Positions 6,018 through 13,493 of a stretch of DNA of 21,527 nucleotides are shown in pieces. Source of the stretch: JBCCRH01 sp039208045 (GTDB lineage Bacteria; Bacteroidota; Bacteroidia; Chitinophagales; Saprospiraceae); NCBI GenBank assembly GCA_039208045.1, contig JBCCRH010000044.1, positions 1 through 21,527 on the forward strand. Direction: 5' to 3'. A program made the translations under genes and the position numbers. The notes under the pieces are model-generated. The model saw only the letters and a program-made list of their open reading frames with translations. It did not search any database and was not told the origin of the DNA. The stretch's first letter is position 1. Every line of letters begins with the position of its first letter.

Positions 6018-6170
6018 ATGAACAACACTAAGTTCTTTTGGGCTTTACGTCTTTCTCAAATAGTTAAAATAAGAATCTTAAAAAGTAGTGAAGACGTAAT
6101 AGCCCTATATCTTATATCAGTATGGATTTTGAATGTTTCTGTGTTAGTTACTTTTTCTTTTGTTGTATAA
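6018..6170 (+). CDS. Possible small ORF, 50 codons, with hydrophobic C-terminal half
   Basis: ATG 6018 to TAA 6168-6170. The product starts MNNTKFFWALRLS, has a basic middle (KIRILK) and ends in a hydrophobic stretch (VIALYLISVWILNVSVLVTF) that could be one membrane helix. An A-rich stretch without Shine-Dalgarno precedes the ATG, which is normal for this phylum. Against it: the frame overlaps a 14-bp long-range stem (6040-6105), is AT-rich, and no promoter is evident. It could be a leader peptide, a small membrane protein or chance. I cannot name a family. Confidence 0.25.
   Translation: MNNTKFFWALRLSQIVKIRILKSSEDVIALYLISVWILNVSVLVTFSFVV
6040..6105. ncRNA. Candidate structured RNA element: 14-bp long-range stem
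   Basis: GGGCTTTACGTCTT (6040-6053) pairs with AAGACGTAATAGCCC (6091-6105) over 14 base pairs with a single bulged T, enclosing a 37-base AT-rich loop. On the minus strand the stem is followed about 45 bases later by the terminator at 5971-5996, so a discrete minus-strand RNA of roughly 140-150 bases is plausible. On the plus strand it would fold within the small ORF. A further hairpin (6154-6164 / 6169-6178, one bulge) lies on its right. The strand and the existence of a transcript are inference. Confidence 0.4.
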
Positions 6171-6471
6171 CAAAGAAACAGATATTACTACTAAATAATC
6201 GTCGACTAAAAGCTAGCCTGTGACATGGCATAATGTGGGTTGGTGAATTTGTTTGCAAGTTTATAGGCTCTGATATTTAGTTAGGCTATAATATTAGGAC
6301 TCAGAATATTTAGTGTTGATTAGTAATAAGTAACTGATTGTGAGTAATTTGATATATCGAAGCTGTTAGGAGGGAGAATAACAAGAGAAGCAAAATAAAT
6401 GGATAAATAGGTGTAAGCTGTGAATTTGTGACTAAATTGCTGAACTGGATTTTTCTCACTTTTCTGGGAAA

Positions 6472-6518
6472 AAGAAGCGACTCCTGCTCCATAAATTACG
6501 GGACTAGGAGTCGCTTTT
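6472..6518 (-). terminator. Terminator of the efflux operon
   Basis: An 11-bp perfect stem between 6475-6485 and 6506-6516 (arms AGGAGTCGCTT / AAGCGACTCCT) with a 20-base loop. On the minus strand it is followed by CTTTTT. It begins 5 bases after the RND permease stop codon and so closes the tetR-tolC-MFP-RND operon. Confidence 0.88.
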
Positions 6519-6522
6519 CTTG

Positions 6523-9500
6523 CTATCCTTCAACCGGTGCTGGAAGCTTTGGCTTAGATCCGCTGAATAAGCTTCTGAGGCTATAATTCAGTCGATACGC
6601 CAACCAATACATGACTGGTACTACGATAAGCGTTAGGAAGGTCGCAAAAATGAGACCGTAGATGACGGTCCACGCCATAGGCCCCCAAATCGCCGTATTG
6701 TCTCCTCCAATGAAGATGTTTGGATTGAGATCAGTGATGAGCGTAAAGAAGTTGATATTAAAACCAACCGCCAATGGAATAAGGCCAAGTACCGTTGTAA
6801 TAGCTGTAAGCAGTACGGGGCGCAAACGGGTAGCACCACCCTTCACAATGGCTTCCATGACATCCTCTTTTTCTAAATCGTATAGGCTTTCCGCTTTGTG
6901 CTTTTCTCTAGCTCGCTTAATCAGTAAGTTGATATAATCAATGAGTACGATAGCGTTATTCACCACCACACCTGCCAGAGAAATAATCCCTACTCCTGTA
7001 AAAATGACGGAAATATCCTTTCCGGAAATCACATAGCCTAAGAATACCCCAATCGTGCTAAATAAGACGGAAAGAATAATGATAAAGGGCGAAATCACAG
7101 AATTGAACTGCGCTACGATGATAATGAAAATAGAGAATAAGGCAACAATGAACGCAGTATTGAGAAACTTTGAGTCCTCCGCTTGCTGCTGCTGTTCTCC
7201 CGTAAATTCATACGTATAGCCAGTCGGCAAATCGTAGCGACCCATCTGTAAGTCCATCTCTGCGATGATCTCATTCGCATTATAGCCTTCCAGTACATTG
7301 GAGTAAATCGTAATTACCCGATCCAGGTTTTTACGCTTCACTGCACTATAGGTCGAGGTATATTCTACATCCGCCACTGCCGAAATAGGTACCTGCGATA
7401 TTTGCCCAGTAGCAGGGCTCCGGAATGTAATTTTCTGGTTAAGTAAGTTAGAAATATCATAGCGATACTTTTCATCTAAGCGTACAAAGATCGGATACTC
7501 ATCTTCGCCTTCTTTATACTTCGATACTTCCTTACCAAAAACAGCTGTTCGAATTGCATTTGCAATATCAAAGGTGGAGATTTCGAATCGACGTGCCGCT
7601 TCGCGATCCACTTTGATTTCCAGCTCTGGCTTGCCGATCTTTACATCTGCCTGTAGCTCCTCAATACCAGGGATATTCTTGGAATTGAAATAGTTAATTA
7701 CTTCTTCCGAGAGGATTGCCAATTCATCCATATCCTCTCCTTGAATCTCCAGATTAATCGGCTTACCCGTCATTGGGCCATCTGCATTTTTCGCGACAGC
7801 GATCTTCACCCCAGGAATACCCTTCACCGAATTTCGTACATCATCCATCACATCAAAGGTAGAGATGCCATTGCGCTCTTGCGCCGGTACAAAAGAAACC
7901 GTCAGACGCGCTTTATTTGGGGAAGCACCCGGTTCTGGTGGCCCATTTGGATCAGAAGTATTTTCTCCAATTTGTGACAGCACCGCTTCGACGATGCCAG
8001 CTTCTTTGTACGGCTCGATCGCATTATCAACCTTCTCTTCTAATTCTCGCATGATCGAATTGGTAGCTTCGATATCCTTACCTAGCGGTAACTCCACAAA
8101 GGCATTGACATAAATCGGCTCAGCAGCAGGGAAGAAGATGACTTTTGGGCTAAAAATGCCTAACAAAATAATAGCTACCACCAACAAGCCAATCGTACCA
8201 AAGAAGATCAGACCTGGAATACGCAGTGCACCCCGTATGAATTTATCGTACACACTTTCTAGAATAGGCAAAAAAGTATTCTGAAATCCAAAAGCAGCAG
8301 GGCGTAGCACAAAGTAATTGAGTAAACTAATACCAATGGCAAAGCTCAGCAGATTGCGCCCTGCATTGAAGCCAGTAAAGTGAAACAAGACGGCAGTAAC
8401 CAACATGGCCAAGCTGCCTAGTAGCACATTCCTACGCTTGCGCTTGCGCACACTCACATCATCCGCCCGCTCATCAATTTTCATAAAGCGCGAGGTAAAG
8501 ACTGTATTGATGACCAGAGCCACAAAGAGCGAAGAAGTAAGAACCAAGATCAAGGTAATCGGCATGTATTGCATAAAGCTTCCCATTATACCTGGCCAAA
8601 AAGCCAAGGGTAAGAAAGCCGCTAGGGTAGTCGCCGTAGAGGCAATAATCGGCATGGCCACTTCACCCGCTCCATACTTGGCGGCATCCCAACCAGAGTA
8701 ACCTTCCTGCCGGTATCGATAGATATTTTCAACCACCACAATGGCATTATCCACCAAAAGCCCAAGCGCCAAAATCAGCGCAAAAAGCACCACAATATTC
8801 ATCGTCACCCCAGAAAGATACAACCACAGAATACCCATCAGCATCGAAAGTGGAATGGCGATACCTACGAACAGAGCATTTCGAATACCTAAGAAGAACA
8901 GGAGCACCAGCACCACCAAGAGGACACCTGAAATAATACTATTCTCTAGATTACTCACCTCCGTGCGCGTATTCACCGACTGATCGTTGAATAAGCTCAC
9001 CTTCAAGTCCTTGGGGAGTACATTAGCCTGCGCTTTTTCTACGACTTCTTTAATCCGATCGGAAGCATCCAGAAGGTTTTCGCCGGAGCGCTTAATGACG
9101 TCGAGCGAAATAACAGGGTAGCCGTCAGAGCGTGCTATACTCGTTTTATCTTTAAAACCAAACGTAACGTTCGCAATCTCTTTCAGGTAAATCGGGCGCT
9201 GATTCTCACTTTTCACAATCATATCCTCTAGCTCCTGCACATTCTCAAACTCCCCCTTCACGCGAATGGCTCTTCTAAAGTCATTATTGAGAATTTCACC
9301 CCCCGACATCGTCATATTCTCTGTAGCGATGGCATTTTCGATGTCCATGAAAGAGACTTGCATCGATTCCATCTTAAGCAGATCGACATCTACTTTTACT
9401 TCCCGCTCGAAAGCACCTTTGAGTTCTACCTCATTGATTTCATCAATTTCCTCCAGCTCATCTTGCAAGTATTCTGCATACTCGCGAAGCTCATCATTAG

Positions 9501-9978
9501 AGTAGTTTCCTGATACATTGACTGTTACAATCGGTATCTCTGAAAAGTTAATATCCAATACGGTTGGTTCTTGATCCAAATCATTGGGTAAATCACTCTT
9601 AGCTTTATCAACGGCATCTTTGATTTTGCGTACGGCATCATCAATGTCTACACCGGTTTCAAACTCGGCCGTAATGACCGAATAGTCCTGAATAGAAGTA
9701 GACTTAATATCCTTGATGTCATCGACGGATTGGATTTCTTTCTCCAGGGGCCGGGTAATCAGATTCTCAATATCCTCCGCAGAGTTACCAAAGTAAGGTG
9801 TATTGATATAGACGGTTGGCCAGTTGACTTCTGGGAATTGCTCTTTGGGCATGCGTTGGTACGATTGAATCCCAAACAGCAAGATCATTAGGGTAATAAT
9901 AAATACGCTGGTGCCATTATCCACAGCGAAGCTAGAGAGGCTAAACTCGCGTAATCCTTTATTTTTTTGCTCAGACAT
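6523..9978 (-). CDS. RND efflux transporter permease (AcrB/HAE1-like)
   Basis: Inner-membrane pump subunit of a tripartite efflux system, 1151 residues, somewhat longer than AcrB. TM1 lies at about 24-38, followed by the first porter/docking region with RMPKEQFPEVNWP. TM2-TM6 span about 347-497, with the motif GLLVDNAIVVVENIYR (TM4). TM7 is at about 587-608, the second porter region follows, and TM8-TM12 run from about 940 to 1130 with GVVVNNAIVLIDY (TM10) and TRLRPVLLTAITT (TM11). Compared with AcrB, Asp407 is kept (Asp410), but Asp408 is Asn411 and Lys940 is Asn1007. Two extra hydrophobic segments (about 518-537 and 541-563) lie between TM6 and TM7, where AcrB has only a short cytoplasmic helix. 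It is last in the operon, 46 bases after the adaptor gene. Substrate unknown; a drug, lipid or bile-salt-like amphiphile is likely. Confidence 0.95.
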   Translation of the reverse strand: MSEQKNKGLREFSLSSFAVDNGTSVFIITLMILLFGIQSYQRMPKEQFPEVNWPTVYINTPYFGNSAEDIENLITRPLEKEIQSVDDIKDIKSTSIQDYSVITAEFETGVDIDDAVRKIKDAVDKAKSDLPNDLDQEPTVLDINFSEIPIVTVNVSGNYSNDELREYAEYLQDELEEIDEINEVELKGAFEREVKVDVDLLKMESMQVSFMDIENAIATENMTMSGGEILNNDFRRAIRVKGEFENVQELEDMIVKSENQRPIYLKEIANVTFGFKDKTSIARSDGYPVISLDVIKRSGENLLDASDRIKEVVEKAQANVLPKDLKVSLFNDQSVNTRTEVSNLENSIISGVLLVVLVLLFFLGIRNALFVGIAIPLSMLMGILWLYLSGVTMNIVVLFALILALGLLVDNAIVVVENIYRYRQEGYSGWDAAKYGAGEVAMPIIASTATTLAAFLPLAFWPGIMGSFMQYMPITLILVLTSSLFVALVINTVFTSRFMKIDERADDVSVRKRKRRNVLLGSLAMLVTAVLFHFTGFNAGRNLLSFAIGISLLNYFVLRPAAFGFQNTFLPILESVYDKFIRGALRIPGLIFFGTIGLLVVAIILLGIFSPKVIFFPAAEPIYVNAFVELPLGKDIEATNSIMRELEEKVDNAIEPYKEAGIVEAVLSQIGENTSDPNGPPEPGASPNKARLTVSFVPAQERNGISTFDVMDDVRNSVKGIPGVKIAVAKNADGPMTGKPINLEIQGEDMDELAILSEEVINYFNSKNIPGIEELQADVKIGKPELEIKVDREAARRFEISTFDIANAIRTAVFGKEVSKYKEGEDEYPIFVRLDEKYRYDISNLLNQKITFRSPATGQISQVPISAVADVEYTSTYSAVKRKNLDRVITIYSNVLEGYNANEIIAEMDLQMGRYDLPTGYTYEFTGEQQQQAEDSKFLNTAFIVALFSIFIIIVAQFNSVISPFIIILSVLFSTIGVFLGYVISGKDISVIFTGVGIISLAGVVVNNAIVLIDYINLLIKRAREKHKAESLYDLEKEDVMEAIVKGGATRLRPVLLTAITTVLGLIPLAVGFNINFFTLITDLNPNIFIGGDNTAIWGPMAWTVIYGLIFATFLTLIVVPVMYWLAYRLNYSLRSLFSGSKPKLPAPVEG

Positions 9979-10024
9979 TGCTTATTTTATTAATAGTTGA
10001 CACTAAAATATCTACTTAGCTTTT

Positions 10025-11209
10025 CTAGCTTTCCGATTTTGTGGTGACCGTTGTAGTCTGCACCTCCACCAATTCATTCTCTGCTAATCCTCTGGCACCA
10101 TCTACAATTAGTTCTTCACCCCCTTTGAGGCCACTGGTTACTACAATATCCCCTTTGTAGCTTCTGCCTATTTCCACATACACTTTCTTTGCAATAGTAC
10201 CCTCTGCTGCTTTGTCGAGGACAAAGACAAACTTTCGGCCACCCACTTCTTGCTGTACCATTTCTAAAGGAATGGTCACCACGTTGCGCTCTTCATAGTC
10301 TTGGATTTGCATAATGGCGAGTAGGTTCGGCTTAATCAGTCCTTTCTGGGTAGAAATATTGGCTTCTACTGCAAAGGTGCGGTTGGACGGATCAATGGTA
10401 CGGCCAATCAAGTTGACACGCGCGTCTTGCTCCGTGTTGAGTGCTGGAAACTCCACTTTTACCCGATCCCCTCGCTTTATGGCGCTCAGGTAGTTTTCTG
10501 GTACATTGGCCACTACCTTCAGCTTATTGGTATTTAAAATCTGTAGAATAGGGAGGCCAGGCGCAGCTACTTCTCCGCCTTGCAAAATAACACGTTCTAC
10601 TACCCCCGATGCAGGGGCGTATACTTTTGCTTTATCGAGCTGAAACCTAATAGTCTCCAAGCTTTTCTCAATGCGCTCTTTATTATTTTTAGCTTCGAGG
10701 TACTGAATTTCAGAACCAATATTCTGCTCCCACAGCCTCGACTGGCGCTCAAAAACAGTGGTAGCCAATTCCAGAGAAGTTTCTAGCTCTGCAATTTGCT
10801 TAGTGATTTGTTCCAAATCTAAGGTCGCTACCAATTGCCCTTTCTGAATCGGATCGCCTTCGCTAAATCGCATACTCAAGATGCGGCCTGAAATTTCAGA
10901 AGTGGCATCAATCAAGTCATCCGCTTCTACGGAGCCTTGAATTTCCACAAAGTGTTTAAAGTCAGTTTGTTGCACTGGTATTGTAGTGACTAAGCGCGCT
11001 TTCTTTACTTGGGAGTTGGGATCTTGCGCTGAGATGGCTTCTTCTAACGCCGTGATCTCATCAGTTAATGCTTTGAGCGCATTTTGTTTGTCTTTGAGTA
11101 GTTGACGTTTGCCTGCCAAATCTTGAGGAATGGCACCTTCTTCGGCAGCTGGTGCGCTGCAAGCGGCAACACCAAGTACAAGGGCAACTATTTGAAGAAT
11201 ATATTTCAT
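10025..11209 (-). CDS. RND efflux periplasmic adaptor (membrane-fusion protein), lipoprotein
   Basis: A 394-residue adaptor linking the RND permease to the TolC-like channel. It has a lipoprotein signal with lipobox GVAAC (Cys17), so it is anchored by lipid in the membrane. Residues about 30-63 form a heptad-rich coiled coil (KRQLLKDKQNALKALTDEIT...) placed before the first lipoyl half; many classical adaptors lack this extra segment. Next come the barrel-sandwich half with GRILSMRFSEGDPIQKGQLVATLD, the alpha-hairpin (about 130-195), the second lipoyl half VYAPASGVVERVILQGGEVA, and beta-barrel and membrane-proximal domains up to the C-terminus. It lies between the tolC-like gene (45 bases) and the permease gene (46 bases). 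Confidence 0.93.
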   Translation of the reverse strand: MKYILQIVALVLGVAACSAPAAEEGAIPQDLAGKRQLLKDKQNALKALTDEITALEEAISAQDPNSQVKKARLVTTIPVQQTDFKHFVEIQGSVEADDLIDATSEISGRILSMRFSEGDPIQKGQLVATLDLEQITKQIAELETSLELATTVFERQSRLWEQNIGSEIQYLEAKNNKERIEKSLETIRFQLDKAKVYAPASGVVERVILQGGEVAAPGLPILQILNTNKLKVVANVPENYLSAIKRGDRVKVEFPALNTEQDARVNLIGRTIDPSNRTFAVEANISTQKGLIKPNLLAIMQIQDYEERNVVTIPLEMVQQEVGGRKFVFVLDKAAEGTIAKKVYVEIGRSYKGDIVVTSGLKGGEELIVDGARGLAENELVEVQTTTVTTKSES

Positions 11210-11254
11210 GGTCTGTTATTATTTAAGGTAGATTTTTGACAAGATGATTAGTAC

Positions 11255-12676
11255 TTATTTTCCAAGGGCTTGATCCAAGTCAGACTTTGCGACTAAAAGA
11301 TCAAAAAGTCCCTGCATATAATTCGTTTGAGAGGTGTAAAGACTTTGCTCAGCCTGCGTTACTTCTAGGCTCGATCCCACTCCTTCCCGGTATTTTATCT
11401 GTGTAGTGTTGTAAATGCGTTCTGCTAAGGCCACATTCTTTTGCTGGCTTTCGTAGCGGCGGCGTGCACTGATGTAGTTGGTACGTGCATTCTTCACCTC
11501 TAGGTTGATGGCTTGTTCTATATTTTGCTTTTGGTTTCTGGTTTGCTCTAGTTGGAGCTTGGCGCGCTGTAGCTTCGCTTCTCGCTCTAGGCCGTCGAAC
11601 AAAGGCACATTAAGGTTTAAACCTAAAAACGCAGTTGGTGCCCAGAAGCCATCTTGCAAGTTATCGCCCTGGTATTGTTGCTGGTAAGCCCCAAATAGAC
11701 GGAGGGTAGGGAGGTAGTTGGCTCTGTTGAGCGTCACGTTCAGCTCACCTAACTCCATAGCTTTATCTAAAAGCATGATTTCAGGGCGGGTGTTAATGTC
11801 ATAATTATCGACCAGATCAGACTCTGCGGCATCTACTACCATCGCATCAAGATCGTCGGTAATCACGAGTGGTTCGTCTACCGGAAAATTGATAGTGAAC
11901 TTTAAGGCAGAGAGGGCTACTTCCTTTTGCCGAACTAAATTCTCTCGCTCCGTGCGTAGATTGGCCAAAGAAAGTTCCTGGCGGTCGATATCTAGTTGCT
12001 CGGAAAAGCCTGCTTTGTACAATTCTTTGGTTTCAAAAAATAGCTTGCTGAGATTATCAATATTCTTATCAAGCAACTCAATATTCTCTTGAATGAGCAG
12101 CACCGGAAGGTACGCATCAACCACAGCATTTTCTACCTCACGTCGCTTAACGGAGAGCTCTTGTTGGGTGTAGATTTTGAATGCTCTTGCCGCCTGTAGG
12201 CCCACAAAGAAGCTGCCATCAAAGATCATGGCGTCCAGATTAATCGCTGCGGTAAAGTTATTTTGCAAAAAGAAAGAGACTCCATCAGAATTACCACCAT
12301 CGCTAGCACCTGAGCTAAATTGATTGAGTGCATTTTGGGTGTCTTCTTCTAGCAGTGGAAACAGATCGCGTCCCAATGCTTGTCCATACACATCAAAAAT
12401 GCCAAAGGCGTCGGGAAGCGGCTGAACCGGTACTTCCAGGTAGCGCTGAAATGAAGCCGAAGCCGATAGCTGCGGCAATCCAAACGCGCGGCGTTCAATG
12501 ATTTGCTGATCGGCATCTGCAATATTTAACTGGGCATCCTTCATAGCGGTAGTCTCTGTAAGCGCATAGTTGATGGCATCTTCTAGCGACATCTGCGTCG
12601 CTGTTTGTTGCGCGTGTAGCCAACTTCCTGCACTAAGGCAAAAGAGTAGTATTAGCTTATACCAGGATTGATTCAT
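11255..12676 (-). CDS. TolC-family outer-membrane efflux protein
   Basis: A 473-residue outer-membrane channel with signal peptide 1-22 (cut after LHA, mature QQTATQ). It shows the two-repeat OEP architecture: MSLEDAINYALTET opens repeat 1, and long amphipathic helices rich in Ala, Gln, Glu and Asn follow. The second repeat starts near RPEIMLLDKAMELGELNVTLNRANYLP and includes LNVPLFDGLEREAKLQRAKLQLEQTRNQ, a typical TolC helix. The C-terminus ends with a helix LYTSQTNYMQGLFDLLVAKSDLDQALG, also typical. An Asp/Asn/Ser-rich loop (ASDGGNSDGVS, near 128) probably faces the cell surface or forms a strand turn. It starts 13 bases after the tetR stop and is followed by the adaptor gene. Confidence 0.93.
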   Translation of the reverse strand: MNQSWYKLILLFCLSAGSWLHAQQTATQMSLEDAINYALTETTAMKDAQLNIADADQQIIERRAFGLPQLSASASFQRYLEVPVQPLPDAFGIFDVYGQALGRDLFPLLEEDTQNALNQFSSGASDGGNSDGVSFFLQNNFTAAINLDAMIFDGSFFVGLQAARAFKIYTQQELSVKRREVENAVVDAYLPVLLIQENIELLDKNIDNLSKLFFETKELYKAGFSEQLDIDRQELSLANLRTERENLVRQKEVALSALKFTINFPVDEPLVITDDLDAMVVDAAESDLVDNYDINTRPEIMLLDKAMELGELNVTLNRANYLPTLRLFGAYQQQYQGDNLQDGFWAPTAFLGLNLNVPLFDGLEREAKLQRAKLQLEQTRNQKQNIEQAINLEVKNARTNYISARRRYESQQKNVALAERIYNTTQIKYREGVGSSLEVTQAEQSLYTSQTNYMQGLFDLLVAKSDLDQALGK

Positions 12677-12689
12677 TATGGCTCTAGTT

Positions 12690-13337
12690 TTATATTTTAT
12701 TGATTTGTTTGTCCGTTTTGTGCCCTTCAGCCGATAAGTCTGCTAAATGAGCATTTAAGATTTTGAGTCCTTTTTCAGAAGCTACACCGTGCATGTGATA
12801 CAAAATGTATTCCTTAAAAAGTTCCTCTAAGTTGTATTGTCCTAAAGGAAAAAGTTCTTCATCGGCAACAAGCGAAGTTTTGGCGACATACAGCTTTGCA
12901 ATAATATCAGGGTTGATCCCCTGTCGGTACACTCCTTGCCGAATCCCTAGCTCTATGTTTTCTCGCATCAGTTGATACATATGGCGTTGGTGAAGGGCTT
13001 CCATTGCCTTCCACGTATTCAGATAGTACTTCTGAAGATCGTACACTGTAGTGGGCGACAGCTGGCGTAATTTCTTAATCGCAAAGCGAGCAATTTTTAC
13101 AATCTCTTCGATGGCATCATTCGCTTGCGTTTTAATCAGTTCCATCATACACTTATCATCTTCGATCTCGCTTCTAAAAATCTGCTCAATCAAATCAGTT
13201 TTGTTGTCCACATACTGATAAATGGTTTTTTTGGAAATACCCAATTCCCTGGCAATGTCATCCATCGAAACACTCTTGATGCCATAGCGCATGAAAAGGG
13301 CATGAGCGGTTTGTATTAGCTGCTGTTTTACTTCCAT
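12690..13337 (-). CDS. TetR/AcrR-family regulator, likely autoregulatory repressor of the efflux operon
   Basis: A 215-residue protein. The N-terminal DNA-binding domain reads QLIQTAHALFMRYGIKSVSMDDIARELGISKKTIYQYVDNKTDL. The helix-turn-helix lies at about 25-47 with the family-typical recognition helix KKTIYQYV. The C-terminal ligand domain (about 60-200) is helical and not specifically recognisable. It is the first gene of the operon, 13 bases before the tolC-like gene, with a near-perfect -7 box (13363-13370) and an inverted repeat (13386-13413) upstream. By family habit it binds that repeat and represses its own operon until a pump substrate binds it; this is inference from position. Confidence 0.93.
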   Translation of the reverse strand: MEVKQQLIQTAHALFMRYGIKSVSMDDIARELGISKKTIYQYVDNKTDLIEQIFRSEIEDDKCMMELIKTQANDAIEEIVKIARFAIKKLRQLSPTTVYDLQKYYLNTWKAMEALHQRHMYQLMRENIELGIRQGVYRQGINPDIIAKLYVAKTSLVADEELFPLGQYNLEELFKEYILYHMHGVASEKGLKILNAHLADLSAEGHKTDKQINKI

Positions 13338-13362
13338 TCAATAGCTTTAAAATAATTTCCTG

Positions 13363-13370
13363 CAAATGTA
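13363..13370 (-). promoter_or_regulatory. Promoter of the tetR-tolC-MFP-RND operon (-7 box)
   Basis: Minus-strand TACATTTG matches the Bacteroidetes -7 consensus TAnnTTTG exactly and ends 25 bases before the tetR ATG. The place of the -33 element, about 20 bases upstream, falls in the arm of the inverted repeat at 13386-13413 (GTTTCC instead of TTTG). Confidence 0.7.
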
Positions 13371-13385
13371 CACGAAAGGAACATT

Positions 13386-13413
13386 GGAAACTATAGTTAG
13401 TTTTAAAGTTTCC
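13386..13413. promoter_or_regulatory. Candidate TetR operator
   Basis: A 28-base inverted repeat with perfect 7-base arms GGAAACT (13386-13392) and AGTTTCC (13407-13413). Nested in it is the 10-base palindrome AACTATAGTT (13390-13399). It overlaps the -33 position of the tetR promoter, a good place for repression. That this TetR protein binds it is inferred from position. Confidence 0.55.
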
Positions 13414-13433
13414 TTAGTTTTTCTGGTTTATGG

Positions 13434-13476
13434 ACAAAAAAAGCCTGAAGCATCCAAATACTTCAGGCTTTTTGTC
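13434..13476 (-). terminator. Terminator of the glgA-glgC unit
   Basis: GCCTGAAG (13443-13450) pairs with CTTCAGGC (13461-13468), extended by A/T and GAC/GTC pairs on both sides, with loop catccaaata. On the minus strand it is followed by seven T. It begins 18 bases after the glgC stop and may work in both directions, shielding the tetR promoter from glg transcription. Confidence 0.9.
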
Positions 13477-13493
13477 AATTAAAAGGAGTGATT

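Larger units (their letters stand above)
5906..6522. other. 617-base AT-rich gap with unusual secondary structure
   Basis: No standard gene. From the left it holds a possible pdxH promoter (5928-5935), a minus-strand terminator-like hairpin with nine T (5971-5996), a possible 50-codon plus-strand ORF (6018-6170), a long-range stem (6040-6105), a second hairpin at 6154-6178, about 290 bases of AT-rich DNA in which I see nothing definite (6180-6470), and the RND operon terminator (6472-6518). A minus-strand 60-codon reading frame (6310-6492) starts inside that terminator and looks spurious. Confidence 0.6.

Noticed and set aside
6310..6492. 60-codon minus-strand ORF with a hydrophobic stretch
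   Set aside because: It starts in the loop of the RND operon terminator, is AT-rich with low complexity, and shows no family resemblance.
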